This document shows, piece by piece, positions 17,986-27,806 of a stretch of 64,000 nucleotides of DNA (position 1 is its first letter; the number at the start of each line of letters is the position of its first letter). A program made the translations under genes and the position numbers. The notes under the pieces are model-generated. The model had not been told where the DNA came from. It worked only from the letters and a program-made list of their open reading frames with translations, and ran no database searches. The DNA is from Miltoncostaea marina (GTDB taxonomy: Bacteria; Actinomycetota; Thermoleophilia; Miltoncostaeales; Miltoncostaeaceae). The stretch spans positions 1,178,001 through 1,242,000 of the forward strand of contig NZ_CP064655.1 in NCBI RefSeq assembly GCF_018141525.1, read 5' to 3'.

Positions 17986-19089
17986 CTAGAGCAGCTGGCT
18001 GACCCGGCGGCCGAAGGCGGTGGCCGAGGGCCAGTAGTCGTCGAGATGGCTCAGCGAGACGCCGCCCCGCGAGCCGGAGGAGTGCACCATCCAGCCGTCG
18101 CCCAGGGCGATGCCGGCGTGCTCGATCGTGCCCGTGCGTGCCGCGGGGCCGCCCGAGCCGAAGAAGACCAGGTCGCCCGGCTGCAGGCCGGTGATCGCCA
18201 CCCGCTCGGCGGGGCGCTCCCACGCCATGGCGTCGGCGGTGCGGCCGCGCAGGCCGGTGCCGACGGCCATCTGGCTCGCCGTGGTGCGGCCCTTGAACGC
18301 CCACCAGATGAGCCCCGAGCAGTCGAAGCCGCCGTGCGCCTGCGCGCCCCAGGGCGAGCGGGCGCCCGGCCAGTCGCCGCCCCAGATGTACGGCTGGCCC
18401 ACCTGCCAGAGGGCGGCCTGGGCCACGGCGAGCTGCTTCGGCGACATTGCCGGCAGCGCGATCTGGCGGTAGCGGCGGAGGCGGGCGGTCTGCCACGAGC
18501 CGACCCCGCTGGCGCGGTCGAGCGCGTAGACGACGTCGGCCAGGCGCACGCTCTCGTTGCGGGAGCGCTCGCGGCCGTCCTCGTGGGAGAGGCGGTTGTA
18601 GACGAGCCCGAGCTCGCGGGCCAGGATCTCGCTGCCCGCGTGGCGGGGCATCCGGAGGCGGGCGCCGTCGGCGGTGGCCAGGCGCATCAGCGCGCGGCGC
18701 TCGGCCTCGAGGCCCAGGGCGCGCACGAACAGCAGGTTGGTGGTCCAGGCGGTGGCGCGCCCGGCCGGGTTCGGGCTGGTGCGCTCGCGGCCGGTCAGGA
18801 TCGACAGCGCGCGGTCCAGGTCGCCCCGGGTCGCGTCGCGCGAGAGGTCGGCCGTGGCGAGGCCGGGCCAGCGGGCGGCGAGCCGGCGCGCGCTGGGGCG
18901 GGCCCACTCGTCGAGGCCGCCGCGCACCTTCCGCGACGCGTGCTCGCGCGCGAGCGCGGCGCGCTCGCCGGACGGCGCCGTCGCCGCCGGCTTGGCGGCC
19001 GGCGACGGCGTTGCGGGTGACGCCACCGCCGCGCCGGCCCCCACGGAGGCCAGCGCGACGGCGGTGAGCAGGAGGATCCGTCTCGTCAC
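17986..19089 (-). CDS. Secreted NlpC/P60 cell-wall peptidase
   Basis: A 367-residue exported protein starting at GTG 19089 with a signal peptide ([19 protein letters not shown]). Residues about 60-215 are helical with no recognised domain. The C-terminal 130 residues are an NlpC/P60 domain with the catalytic Cys in [11 protein letters not shown], His in EHAGIALG and a third polar residue in MVHSSGS. Such enzymes cut the gamma-D-Glu-diamino-acid bond in peptidoglycan stem peptides during growth or division. It is convergent with the response regulator gene. Confidence 0.85.
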   Translation of the reverse strand: MTRRILLLTAVALASVGAGAAVASPATPSPAAKPAATAPSGERAALAREHASRKVRGGLDEWARPSARRLAARWPGLATADLSRDATRGDLDRALSILTGRERTSPNPAGRATAWTTNLLFVRALGLEAERRALMRLATADGARLRMPRHAGSEILARELGLVYNRLSHEDGRERSRNESVRLADVVYALDRASGVGSWQTARLRRYRQIALPAMSPKQLAVAQAALWQVGQPYIWGGDWPGARSPWGAQAHGGFDCSGLIWWAFKGRTTASQMAVGTGLRGRTADAMAWERPAERVAITGLQPGDLVFFGSGGPAARTGTIEHAGIALGDGWMVHSSGSRGGVSLSHLDDYWPSATAFGRRVSQLL

Positions 19090-19187
19090 ACCCCCCTTGT
19101 CGGCCGTGCGGGGCCCGCTCTTCACCCTTCGGGTCGGCGCATGCCGGTCTGTGCAACATTGGGCACCGAGCACGAGACGGAGGAGAC

Positions 19188-19598
19188 ATGGCCGACGAGA
19201 CCGGACGGCGCGACGCGCAGTGGCGCGAGCGCCTGAGCCCCGAGCAGTACGCCGTCACGCGGGAGGGCGCCACCGAGCGGGCGTTCACCGGCCGCTACTG
19301 GGACCACCACGAGGACGGCGTCTACCGCTGCGTCTGCTGCGAGGAGCCGCTCTTCGACTCCAGCACGAAGTTCGACTCGGGCACCGGCTGGCCGAGCTTC
19401 ACCCAGCCGACCGACCCGGCGCGGGTGGTGGGCCGCGAGGACACCAGCCACGGGATGGTCCGGGTGGAGGCGGTCTGCCACAACTGCGGCGCCCACCTGG
19501 GGCACGTGTTCCCGGACGGCCCCGCCCCCACGGGCCTGCGCTACTGCATCAACTCGGCGTCGCTCGACTTCATGGGCCGGGGACCGGGGGGCGACTGA
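19188..19598 (+). CDS. msrB: Peptide-methionine (R)-S-oxide reductase
   Basis: Repairs methionine-R-sulfoxide in oxidised proteins. It is 136 residues. The four zinc cysteines sit in CVCC and CHNCG, the substrate motif is GTGWPSF, and the catalytic Cys is in [16 protein letters not shown] precedes the ATG by 6 bases. The following GH3-like reading frame starts at or within the msrB stop codon. Confidence 0.95.
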   Translation: MADETGRRDAQWRERLSPEQYAVTREGATERAFTGRYWDHHEDGVYRCVCCEEPLFDSSTKFDSGTGWPSFTQPTDPARVVGREDTSHGMVRVEAVCHNCGAHLGHVFPDGPAPTGLRYCINSASLDFMGRGPGGD

Positions 19599-20682
19599 TC
19601 CTGGGCGTCGCCGGAGGGGCGCTCGCGCTGCTGCTGGCCGCCGCGTCGCAGGGCGGCCCGGCGGCGCCGGCGCCCGCACCGCCGCCCGACGCGAGCGGCC
19701 TGAGCGACGCCCAGCTCGCCGGTCAGCGGATGGTGTTCGGCTTCGAGGGCACGGCGGTGCCCGCGGCGCTCGAGCGCCGCATCCGCCGCGGCGAGGCCGG
19801 CGCGGTGATCCTGCTGGGCCCCAACGTGCCGACCGTCGCCGCCGCCCGCCGGCTGACCCGCAGCATCCAGGCCATCCCGCGGCCCGCGGCGGTCGACCAG
19901 CCGGTGCTGGTGATGATCGACCAGGAGGGCGGACGCGTGCGCCGGCTGGCCGGGCCGCCGGCGGCGTCGGCCGCGGTGATCGGCCGCCGGGGCCCGCGGG
20001 CGGCGCGCGCCGCGGGCCGGGCCGCCGGCGCCTGCTGGCCCGCGCGGGGGTCAACGTCGACCTGGCGCCCGTGGCCGACGTCGCCCGCCCCGGCTCCTTC
20101 CTGGCCGCCGACGGCCGCGCCTTCGGCAGCTCGCCGGGACGGGTCGCGGCGAGCGCCGTCGCGTTCGCCGGCGGCCTGCGCGAGGCGGGCGTGCTGGCCA
20201 CGGCCAAGCACTTCCCCGGCATCGGCGCGGCGCGCGTCAGCACCGACGCCGCGCCCGTGCGCATCGCCACGCCGGCGGCGGCCCTGCGGCGTGTCGACCT
20301 GCGACCCTTCCGCGCGATGATCGCCCACGGCGTCCCCATGGTGATGCTCGGCACGGCCGTGCACCCCGCCCTCGACCGCCGCGCGCCCGCCGCGCTCTCG
20401 CGCCCGGTCGTCACCGGGCTGCTGCGCGAGGAGCTCGGCTTCCGCGGCGTGACCGTGACCGACGCGCTCGACACCCCGGCGCTGCGGCCCTCGGGCGGCA
20501 CCGGCCCGGTCGCCGTCCGCGCCGTGCGCGCCGGCGCCGACCTCGTGATGCACACCGGCTGGGCCGACGGCGTCACCGCGGCCGGTGCCGTCCGGCGCGA
20601 GCTCCGCTCCGGCGGCCTCGACCGCGCGCGCGCCGAGGCGGCGGTGGAGCGGGTGCTCGCGATGCGGGCCGGCCTGCGGTGA
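19595..20682 (+). pseudogene. Glycoside hydrolase family 3 (NagZ-like), frameshifted
   Basis: Two adjacent frames together encode one GH3 N-terminal domain protein. The first has a hydrophobic export signal, LAGQRMVFGFEG and VLVMIDQEGGRVRRL. The second has VNVDLAPVADVARPG, AKHFPGIG and the nucleophile region VTVTDALDTPA. They join near 20031-20032, where one extra C in a CC run restores ALLARAGVNVDL; the length is one base short of a codon multiple. The NagZ His/Asp dyad loop is altered. There is no ATG/GTG/TTG start in frame: the first candidate is CTG 19595. The stop overlaps moeA. Confidence 0.7.
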
Positions 20683-21863
20683 GCCTGCGCGACGTCACCT
20701 TCGACGAGGCGCTCGAGCTCGTCCGCTCGCACGCCGTGCGCACGGAGGCGGAGGCGGTCGACCTCGACGACCTGCCCGGCCGCCGCCTGGCCCAGGAGAT
20801 CCGCTCGCGCATCGACGTGCCGGCCTTCACCAACTCGGCGATGGACGGCTTCGCGCTGCGGGCGGCCGACGCCGCCGCCGGGGCGCCCCTGCCCCTCGCG
20901 GGCGAGAGCCGGGCGGGCGCCCCGCTCGCGGGCGGGCTGCCGCCGGGCGCGGCCGTCCGCATCTCGACCGGCGCGATCATCCCCGACGGCGCCGACGCCG
21001 TGCTGCGCCGCGAGGACGCCGAGGACCTCGGGGACCGGGTGCGCCCGCGCGTGGCCGTGGAGCCCGGCGCGCATGTGCGCCACCGGGGCGAGGGCGGCCG
21101 CCGCGGTGACGTCCTGCTGCAGTCGGGCCACCGGGTGCGGGCGCACGAGGTCGCCGCGATCGCCGCGGTCGGCACCGCCCGCGCCCTCTGCGACCGCCGC
21201 CCGCGGGTGGTCGTGCTGGCGAGCGGCGACGAGGTGATCGGCCCCGACCGTCCCCTCGGGCCCGGCCAGGTCTACGACGCCAACCGCCCCGGCGTCGCGG
21301 CCCAGGCCCGCGCCGCCGGCGCGGACGTGCTCGCCGCCGGCCTCGTCCCGGACCACCGGGCGGCGACGGTCGCCGCGATCGCCGCCGCCCTCGACGCCCC
21401 GGTCGCGCCCGACCTGCTCGTCACGACCGGCGGCGTCTCGGTGGGCGACCACGACCACCTGCGCCCGGCGTTCGCCGAGCTCGGGGTGCGGGAGGTCTTC
21501 TTCGGCGCCCAGATCCGTCCCGGCCACCCGCTCTGGCTCGGCCGCCGGGGCGAGCAGGTCGTGCTGGGCCTGCCGGGCAACCCGGTCTCGGCGACGGTCT
21601 GCTTCCACGCCTTCGCCCGGCCGCTGCTCGGCCACGACGACGCCTGGGATCGCCGCATGCCGCTGGCCGTGACGCACCGCTCGAAGATCCCGCGCACGGA
21701 GCTGCTGCGCTGCGCCGAGCGCGACGGCGCGCTCGTCCCGATGGCCCACCAGGGCTCGCACGAGGTCTCCGGCCTGGCCGGGGCGACCCACCTCGCGGTC
21801 GTCCCCGCCGAGGCCGAGGTCGTGGATGCGGGGGAGACCGTGCGGAGCCTGCGCCTGACCTGA
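20679..21863 (+). CDS. moeA: Molybdopterin molybdenumtransferase
   Basis: Inserts molybdate into adenylated molybdopterin in cytoplasmic molybdenum-cofactor synthesis. It is 394 residues from GTG 20679. Family landmarks are FTNSAMDGFALR, ISTGAIIPDGADAV, LASGDEVI and TTGGVSVGDHD. The late substrate loop reads RPGHPLWLG instead of the common KPGKP, so one lysine is replaced. It overlaps the GH3 stop by GTGA. No other moa/mog genes or molybdoenzyme are in the window. Confidence 0.92.
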   Translation: MSLRDVTFDEALELVRSHAVRTEAEAVDLDDLPGRRLAQEIRSRIDVPAFTNSAMDGFALRAADAAAGAPLPLAGESRAGAPLAGGLPPGAAVRISTGAIIPDGADAVLRREDAEDLGDRVRPRVAVEPGAHVRHRGEGGRRGDVLLQSGHRVRAHEVAAIAAVGTARALCDRRPRVVVLASGDEVIGPDRPLGPGQVYDANRPGVAAQARAAGADVLAAGLVPDHRAATVAAIAAALDAPVAPDLLVTTGGVSVGDHDHLRPAFAELGVREVFFGAQIRPGHPLWLGRRGEQVVLGLPGNPVSATVCFHAFARPLLGHDDAWDRRMPLAVTHRSKIPRTELLRCAERDGALVPMAHQGSHEVSGLAGATHLAVVPAEAEVVDAGETVRSLRLT

Positions 21864-21902
21864 GCGGGCCGGGTGATCCGCGCCCGGGGGTCGCCCGTAT
21901 GC

Positions 21903-21923
21903 GCTGGTGTCCGTCACACCAGC
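21903..21923 (+). promoter_or_regulatory. Inverted repeat just before the ferritin-like gene
   Basis: GCTGGTGT / ACACCAGC, 8 bp with a 5-base loop, ends directly before the GGAGGA ribosome-binding site of the ferritin-like gene. It could be an operator or a translational hairpin. Confidence 0.35.
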
Positions 21924-21937
21924 ACCGGAGGAACCCC

Positions 21938-22600
21938 GTGTCAGACCGCATCACGCTCGAGGCGATCGACGCCGACGGCGCCATCCAGGAGGCCGCCCAC
22001 GCGGTCGATCCCGCGGGCTCCGGCACCCGCGCCGACTTCTTCCGCACGGCCGCGATCGGGGGCGGCGCGCTCGTCGCCGGCGGCATCGCGTTCGGCGGGC
22101 TCCCGGCGCTGGCCCTCGGCGCGCCGTCGAAGCGCCAGGACGTCGCGATCCTCAACTACGCGCTGACCCTCGAATACCTCGAGACCGAGTTCTACCGCCA
22201 GGCCCGCCGGTCGGCCGGGCTGCGGGGCGAGACCGCCCGCTTCGCCCGGGTCGCGGGCGCGCACGAGGCGGCGCACGTGGCCGCGCTGCGCAGGGTGCTG
22301 GGCGGGACGGCGGTCGCCGAGCCGCGGTTCGACTTCGGCGCCACCGTGCACGGCCAGGCCGCCTTCCAGCGGGCCGCGATGGCGATCGAGGACCTCGGCG
22401 TGTCCGCGTACGCCGCCCAGGGCCCGCGCCTCAAGCAGGTGCCGGTGATCAGGGCGGCGCTGGCGATCCACAGCGTGGAGGCCCGCCACGCCGCCTGGAT
22501 CCGCGGCATCGCGGGCCGCAACCCGGCGCCCGCGGCGTTCGATCCCGCCCGCGACATGCAGGCGGTGCTGAAGGTCGCCGGCGGCTTCATCGCCGGCTGA
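21938..22600 (+). CDS. Ferritin-like domain protein with export-type N-terminus
   Basis: A 220-residue four-helix protein of the Ferritin_2 type starting at GTG 21938. The N-terminus (ADFFRTAAIGGGALVAGG, residues 30-47) looks like a Tat-type signal but has only one arginine. Carboxylate/histidine ligands of a possible di-iron site occur in EYLETEFY, AHEAAH, EDLG and SVEARHAAW. It is followed 69 bases later by tatA and tatC, which fits export of a folded protein. Iron storage, oxidative defence or a structural role are possible. Confidence 0.75.
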   Translation: MSDRITLEAIDADGAIQEAAHAVDPAGSGTRADFFRTAAIGGGALVAGGIAFGGLPALALGAPSKRQDVAILNYALTLEYLETEFYRQARRSAGLRGETARFARVAGAHEAAHVAALRRVLGGTAVAEPRFDFGATVHGQAAFQRAAMAIEDLGVSAYAAQGPRLKQVPVIRAALAIHSVEARHAAWIRGIAGRNPAPAAFDPARDMQAVLKVAGGFIAG

Positions 22601-22669
22601 GCCGCGCCCGCCCCCGGGCGCCGGTGACCGCGCCCGGGGGCGGCCCCCCGAGACCGAGGAGGTCCGCAC

Positions 22670-22942
22670 GTGTTCGACATCTCGCCCCTGCAGATCATCA
22701 TCGTCCTGGCCATCGCGCTGCTGGTGTTCGGCCCGAAGCGCCTGCCCGAGCTGGGCCGCAACCTCGGCCGCGGCATCCGCGACTTCAAGGGCGGCATCAC
22801 CGGCGAGGAGCCGGCCCCCGCGGGCGGCGGGGACGCGACCGCGGCCGAGCGCATCCCGAGCGCGGAGGAGCTGCTGAAGGAGGCCGCCCGCCCGGAGCCC
22901 GCGGGCGCGGACGACCCCGGGCGCGCCCGCGTGCCGGCCTGA
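22670..22942 (+). CDS. tatA: Sec-independent translocase protein TatA
   Basis: Pore-forming component of the twin-arginine pathway for folded proteins. It is 90 residues from GTG 22670, with one transmembrane helix (residues 6-20), the FGPKRLPELGR hinge, an amphipathic helix (LGRGIRDFKGG) and an acidic disordered tail. GAGGAGG stands 8 bases before the start. tatC follows within 5 bases, so both are co-expressed. TatA and TatB are not separable from sequence alone. Confidence 0.92.
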   Translation: MFDISPLQIIIVLAIALLVFGPKRLPELGRNLGRGIRDFKGGITGEEPAPAGGGDATAAERIPSAEELLKEAARPEPAGADDPGRARVPA

Positions 22943-22947
22943 GCGCG

Positions 22948-23703
22948 GTGGGGCCGAGTCTGACCACGCCCCGCGCGCGACCGGGCGAGCGGATGGACGT
23001 GACGGAGCACCTGGGCGAGCTGCGGCGGCGGCTGATCGTGGCCGCGCTCGCCCTCGCCATCGCGTTCGCCGGCATGTACGCGGTCCACGACGCCCTGATC
23101 GACCTGCTCACCCGGCCGCTGCCCGCCGACGCCGGCCGGCTGGTGACGCTGTCGCCGACCGAGCCCCTGCTCACGACGCTGAAGGTCTCGTTCTGGGCGG
23201 CGGTGCTGCTGGCCCTGCCCGTGTGGCTCTACCAGCTCTACGCGTTCGCCGTTCCGGCCGTGGGCGACCAGCGGCGGCGCGTCGCCCTGGCCGTCGTGGC
23301 GGCGGTGTCGGCCCTCTTCGCCGCCGGCGTGGCGTTCGGCTACCTGGTGGTGCTGCCGGTGGCGCTCGAGTTCCTGGTCGGCTTCGGCGGCGACGCCTTC
23401 GACCCCCAGCTGCGCGCCGGCGACTACCTCGGCTTCGCCACGACCATGCTGCTGGCGTCGGGCCTCATGTTCGAGGTCCCCGCGGCGATGACCGCGCTCT
23501 CGCTGATGGGCGTGACCAGCGCCCGCATGTACCGCTCGGGGTGGCGGGTGGCGCTGGTGGCCATCGCCGCCGTCGCGGCGGTCCTGCCGGGCGGCGACCC
23601 CGTCAGCATGGCGCTGCTCATGGTGCCCCAGGTCGCCCTGTACGCGGTGGGCGTGGCGCTGTCGGCGCGGTTCGGCCGCGAGCCCGCCTGGCGCGCGGGG
23701 TGA
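22948..23703 (+). CDS. tatC: Sec-independent translocase protein TatC
   Basis: Receptor subunit that recognises twin-arginine signal peptides. It is 251 residues from GTG 22948 (ATG 22993 is an alternative that begins right at the conserved block). The landmark EHLGELRRRL near the N-terminus and six transmembrane helices are visible, with the conserved glutamate loop FEVPAA between helices 3 and 4. It is in an operon with tatA. Confidence 0.92.
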   Translation: MGPSLTTPRARPGERMDVTEHLGELRRRLIVAALALAIAFAGMYAVHDALIDLLTRPLPADAGRLVTLSPTEPLLTTLKVSFWAAVLLALPVWLYQLYAFAVPAVGDQRRRVALAVVAAVSALFAAGVAFGYLVVLPVALEFLVGFGGDAFDPQLRAGDYLGFATTMLLASGLMFEVPAAMTALSLMGVTSARMYRSGWRVALVAIAAVAAVLPGGDPVSMALLMVPQVALYAVGVALSARFGREPAWRAG

Positions 23704-23734
23704 TCCGCCGGCCGCTGCGGCGCGTATAGCCGGC

Positions 23735-24325
23735 ATGGGCCACGACCCGATCCCCCCGCGCGCGGCCGGCCTCGCCGACGAGGATCTGCTGGCGCTCGCC
23801 GGGCGGCGCGACGCGGAGGCGTTCGAGCTGCTCTACGACCGCCACGCCCGGGTGGCATTCTCGCTGGCGTTCCGCCTGCTGGGTGACCGCTCCGCCGCCG
23901 AGGACCTCGTGCAGGACGCGTTCCTCGCGCTGTGGCGCGGCGCCGATCGCTACACGCCGGCGCGCGGCAGCGTGCGTACCTGGCTGCTGGCGATGGTCCA
24001 CCACCGCGGCGTCGACCGGCTGCGCTCGCTGGGGGCGATCGCCCGGCGCCAGGAGGCGCTGCAGCAGGCCGAGCTGCGCCGCGACGACGCGCCCGACGCG
24101 GCCGCGCTCGGGATCGGCCGGGCCATCGCGGGGTCGCTGCGCGACGAGCTGGCCGCGCTTCCCCGCGACCAGCACGAGGTGCTGCGGCTCGCCTACTACG
24201 GCGGCTTCACGCATCATGAGATCTCGGAGATGCTGCAGCTGCCCCTCGGAACGGTGAAGAGCCGCATGCGCCTCGGCCTGGAGCGGCTGCGGCGCGGGCT
24301 CGGGGCGGCGGAGGCGGCGCCGTGA
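23735..24325 (+). CDS. ECF RNA polymerase sigma factor
   Basis: A 196-residue alternative sigma factor with region 2 at about 20-90 (FELLYDRHARVAFSL, DLVQDAFLALWR) and region 4 at about 135-190 (EISEMLQLPLGTVKSRM). The SigK/SigL-like group fits the downstream RskA-type anti-sigma factor, which starts in the sigma stop codon (GTGA). The sigma would be held inactive until the membrane anti-sigma factor is cleaved. Target genes cannot be read here. Confidence 0.9.
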   Translation: MGHDPIPPRAAGLADEDLLALAGRRDAEAFELLYDRHARVAFSLAFRLLGDRSAAEDLVQDAFLALWRGADRYTPARGSVRTWLLAMVHHRGVDRLRSLGAIARRQEALQQAELRRDDAPDAAALGIGRAIAGSLRDELAALPRDQHEVLRLAYYGGFTHHEISEMLQLPLGTVKSRMRLGLERLRRGLGAAEAAP

Positions 24326-25053
24326 CGCGCGAGCACGACGCCGTGCGCGACCTGATCGCCCCGGTCGTGCTCGGCGCGGCCGGGGCCGGCGAGACGGCAC
24401 GGGTGGAGGCCCACGCCGCCACGTGCGCGGTCTGCCAGGAGGAGCTGGCCGCCCTGCGGGCCGGCGCCGGCGCCCTCGCCGTCGCCGTGCCGCAGCACGA
24501 TCCGCCCCCGCGGCTGAAGGCGTCGATCATGGCGACGGTGCGGGCGGAGGCCGCGCCGGAGCCGGCCGGAGCCGCCGCCGCCGCGCCGCGCCGGAGCCTC
24601 CGGTCCTGGCTCCCCGGCGGCGGCGGGCTGCGCCCGGTCGTCGCCGGCCTGGCCGCGGTCGCCGCGCTGCTGCTGGGCTGGAACGTGGCGCTCCAGGTGG
24701 GCGACGACGACGGCGGCGGCGGCGCGGTGACCACGCTGGAGGTGGCGGGGACCTCCTCGGCGCCGGCGATCGGGGGCCGGCTGGTCTGGGTGCCGGGCGA
24801 GGACGCCGCCGTGGTCGAGCTCGGCCGCCTGCCGGCGCTCGGCGCCGGCGAGGCCTTCCAGCTGTGGGTGCTGCGCGCGGGCGAGCCGCCGCGCTCGGCC
24901 GGCCTGTTCGAGCCGACCGGCCCGGGCGCCGCCCGCGCGGCCGCCTCCGGCCTCGCCGGCGCCGACGGCCTCGCGGTCACCGCCCAGCCGCGCGCCAGCC
25001 GCAGCGTCCCGGAGGGGCCGATCCTCGCCCAGGTGGCGCTGGCGGGCGCATAG
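24322..25053 (+). CDS. Membrane anti-sigma factor, RskA type
   Basis: A 243-residue single-pass protein. The cytosolic N-terminus has the zinc anti-sigma motif HAATCAVC (near 31-38). A transmembrane helix lies at about 108-128 (GLAAVAALLLGWNVAL), and the C-terminal extracytoplasmic domain has the RskA signature LWVLRAGEPPRSAGLF. It starts at GTG 24322, overlapping the sigma gene, and would sequester that sigma factor. Regulated proteolysis is the usual release mechanism in this family. Confidence 0.88.
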   Translation: MTREHDAVRDLIAPVVLGAAGAGETARVEAHAATCAVCQEELAALRAGAGALAVAVPQHDPPPRLKASIMATVRAEAAPEPAGAAAAAPRRSLRSWLPGGGGLRPVVAGLAAVAALLLGWNVALQVGDDDGGGGAVTTLEVAGTSSAPAIGGRLVWVPGEDAAVVELGRLPALGAGEAFQLWVLRAGEPPRSAGLFEPTGPGAARAAASGLAGADGLAVTAQPRASRSVPEGPILAQVALAGA

Positions 25054-25065
25054 CGCCTCGCCCGT

Positions 25066-25497
25066 TCAGTCGCCGGCCAGGCCGAGCTGCTCCAGCATGG
25101 GCAGCTGGTCGAAGAACTCGTGCTCGCGCCACAGCCGGCCGTCGCGCACCTCGGCGATGTTGCAGCCGAGGCCCGTCACCGCCCGGCCGGTCGGCGGCGC
25201 GTCGCCGAGCGGGCCGGTGTGGGTGCCGCGGTAGCGCACCTCCATGACCGCGACCTCGGGCGACGGCGACCAGCTGCGCAGCTCCTCGATGCGCAGGTCG
25301 GGGAAGGCGGTGACGTAGCGCTCCGCGACGTCGATCGCCGCCTGGGGGCCCGGGTGCTCGACGCCGTCGCTCGCGGTGTAGCGGTAGTCGGGATGCAGCA
25401 GCTCGCGCAGGGCCTGCATGTCGCCGCGCCCCACGGCCGCGAACATGCGGCGCTGCACGGTGAGGGCGTCGGTGAGCGTGGTGGTCGTGTCGGACAT
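25066..25497 (-). CDS. SnoaL-like / NTF2-fold protein
   Basis: A 143-residue protein of the SnoaL-like ester-cyclase family: helix RRMFAAVGRGD, then LHPDYRYTASDG, FPDLRIEELRS and the C-terminal REHEFFDQLPMLEQLG. Members are polyketide cyclases, isomerases or uncharacterised. No polyketide genes are nearby, so a function is not assigned. The gene is convergent with the anti-sigma gene and starts at the ATG at 25495-25497. Confidence 0.8.
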   Translation of the reverse strand: MSDTTTTLTDALTVQRRMFAAVGRGDMQALRELLHPDYRYTASDGVEHPGPQAAIDVAERYVTAFPDLRIEELRSWSPSPEVAVMEVRYRGTHTGPLGDAPPTGRAVTGLGCNIAEVRDGRLWREHEFFDQLPMLEQLGLAGD

Positions 25498-25576
25498 CGG
25501 GGCCTCCGTCGGTGAGGGGGTGCGGTGCCCGTCGATCGTCCGTCGGCGACCGCCGCGGGGACATCGGCAGGAACCC

Positions 25577-27255
25577 CTAACCGGTGGCGCGCTCGGGGCG
25601 GAGGTGCCGCACGGCGTAGGCGGCGGCCTCGGCCCGGTTGCGCAGGCCGAGCTTCACGAGCACGTTGTGCACGTGGTGCTCGACCGTCTTGCGGGTGAGG
25701 AAGAGGCGCTCGGCGAGCTCGCGGTTCGAGCAGCCCTCGCCCAGCAGCTGGAGCACCTCCAGCTCGCGTCGCGTCAGGACGTCCGTCCCGCGGGGCCCCG
25801 TCGCCCCCGGCCGCGCGCCCAGCGCGCGCAGCTGCGCCCGGGCGGCGTCGGCCAGGCGGGCGGCGCCGAGCCCGTCGAACGCCGCCGCCGCCCCCGCGCC
25901 TCCGCGATCGCCGCCTCCGGCGACGCGGCTGCGAGCGCGTCCGCCAGCAGGAGGTGGGCCCGGCCGGCCTCCAGCGGCATCTCCAGGCGGTGGAAGGCCT
26001 CGAGCGCCCGCTCCAGGTGCGCGGCCGCGGCCGGCCTGCCTGCGGCGGCGGCGATGCGCCCGAGCGCCAGCTCGGCCCGGGCGACGACGACCTCGCAGCC
26101 GGCATCGGCGCCGAGCGCCAGCAACGCACGCGCGCGCCGCGCCGCCGCGCGGGCGTCGCCCAGCGCCGTCTCAGCCTCGGCCAGCAGCGCCACGAGCGCG
26201 GCGGCCTCCAGGCAGCGGTCGCCCGTCGCGCGCAGTCGACGGCGAAGCGCGGCGGCCGCGCCGGCGGCGTCGCCGCGAGCGAGCAGCACGCCGGCCAGCG
26301 CCGCCGCCGACGTCGGGTGGTCCTCGACGCCGGCCAGCAGTCCGGCCGCCTCGTTCACCCGGCCCTGCGCCAGCCGCAGCTCGGCCAGGCGCGCGAGGGC
26401 CTCGGCGAAGAGCGCCGGCTCCGCCGCGCGGGCGCTCCGCAACGCCTCCCCGATCGCCTCCTCGGCGTCCTTCCAGCGCCCCGTGGCGACCAGAACGCAG
26501 CCGTAGCTGAGGCGGCACGTCGTGTGGACGTGGAAGGACCCGCTGCGGCGGGCGAAGGCCTCCGCCATCCGGATCCACTGGGCCGCCCGGGCGAACTGGG
26601 CGGCCGCCGCGCACGCCGTGACCATGCAGCAGCTCGCGAACACCGCCGTGTCCAGCCGCCGCCCCTCGCCGGCGAGCGAGGCCGCCATCGCCTCGTCGAG
26701 CAGGGCGAAGCCCTCCGCGACCCGCCCGGCGTCCACGAGCAGCGCGCCGAGCGCGCTCATCGCGCAGAGCTCCAGATCCGGGTCCGGCGGGCTCACCGCC
26801 GAGCCCGTCCGCGCGATCGCCAGCGCCTCCTCCGCCAGCGCCCGGCCGCCCGCCAGGTCCCCGGCCTCCCCGCGGTCGTGCGCGCGCGCCAGCGTCGCCC
26901 AGCCGCGGAACGGCTCGAGCCGCTCGGCGTCCACCAGCCGCTCCAGGCGGGCCAGCCACCCCCGTGCGGCCACGGCGTTGCCGAAGCAGAGGCGCATCAG
27001 GAAGTAGAGCCCGAGCGCGGCCTCCGCCGCGACGGCCGGCTGTGCGGCCGATCGCGCCGACCGGTAGGCGCGCCGGTAGCGCTCGAGCGCGCCCTCGCTG
27101 TCGCCGAGCCACAGGAGGGCGTCCGCGAGCCCGAGCTCGGCGGGCGCGCCGCCCTCGTCGAGCGCCCCGGCGAAGGCGTCGCGGGCCGCAGGCCAGTCGC
27201 CCGCCTGCGCGGCGGCCGCCCCGGCCGCCAGCGCGGCCTCGACGCTCCCGGCCAT
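25577..27255 (-). pseudogene. LuxR-family regulator with TPR-like repeats, frameshifted
   Basis: From the ATG at 27255 about 450 codons encode alanine-rich helical hairpins typical of TPR signal-sensing regions. Near 25891-25895 the frame breaks inside a run of five C (G on the coding strand). One added base restores [20 protein letters not shown] and then a complete LuxR helix-turn-helix ([33 protein letters not shown]) ending at 25577. Total length is one base short of 560 codons. Without a correction the protein ends at 25774 with no DNA-binding domain. Sequence error or recent inactivation are both possible. Confidence 0.75.
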
Positions 27256-27334
27256 GGGCCGATCGTACGACCGCCGGCCCCGTCCGCGCTCCCCCGGTCG
27301 GCCCGGCGGGCGGCCGCTACCCTCCCGGCAGCGC

Positions 27335-27408
27335 GCCGGAGTAGCTCAGTTGGTCAGAGCAGCCGCCTTGTAAGCGGCAGGTCAGGGGTTCGAATCCCCT
27401 CTCCGGCT
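27335..27408 (+). tRNA. tRNA-Thr (anticodon TGT)
   Basis: A full cloverleaf can be folded: acceptor GCCGGAG/CTCCGGC, D-stem GCTC/GAGC, anticodon stem GCCGC/GCGGC with loop CTTGTAA (anticodon TGT at 27369-27371), and T-arm AGGGG/CCCCT with loop TTCGAAT. The CCA end is not encoded. It reads ACA, rare in this GC-rich genome. Confidence 0.95.
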
Positions 27409-27806
27409 TCCCTCGGAGGGGTGCTCGCTGCAGGCGTTCTTCTCGGACGGACAGTGGATGAGGCAGGGGAGGCGATCCCCGCGAGGGGGGCGTCCGGAGC
27501 CAACCGCGGACGAGCCGTCGGCCGGCCCATCGAGTGGTCCCCGGCGCGCCCGTCCGCTCGTTGGCGTGGCGGCGCTGGGCCGCGGGCGGTGACGCCCCCC
27601 TGAACCGGGCGCGTGTCATCACGGGGGGCTGGGGGCGGTGGCCCCGCCGGACGCGCGTGACGCCACGACCACTGGTCGCATCCGCCGCGCGTGGTGCCCG
27701 GCGCCCGCCCCCGCGGGCGTTCCGCGGCGGCCGGGGCGGCTGACGGGGCGCGCCGCCGCGACCGGGCTATCGGCCCGGTCGATCCCGGGGGTAGCGTTGT
27801 CGCGCT
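27409..27806. other. Gene-free stretch between tRNA-Thr and the LuxR-type regulator
   Basis: No reading frame here has coding character. It should hold the tRNA 3' trailer and the promoter of the regulator at 27807. A 9-bp inverted repeat (CGACCGGGC / GCCCGGTCG, 5-base loop, 27759-27781) ends 25 bases before that start codon and is a possible autoregulatory site. No integrase or att-like duplication of the tRNA 3' end was seen. Confidence 0.5.

Noticed and set aside
27335-27806. Possible integration site at the tRNA-Thr gene
   Set aside because: No integrase, no duplicated tRNA 3' end and no change in gene content were found next to it.
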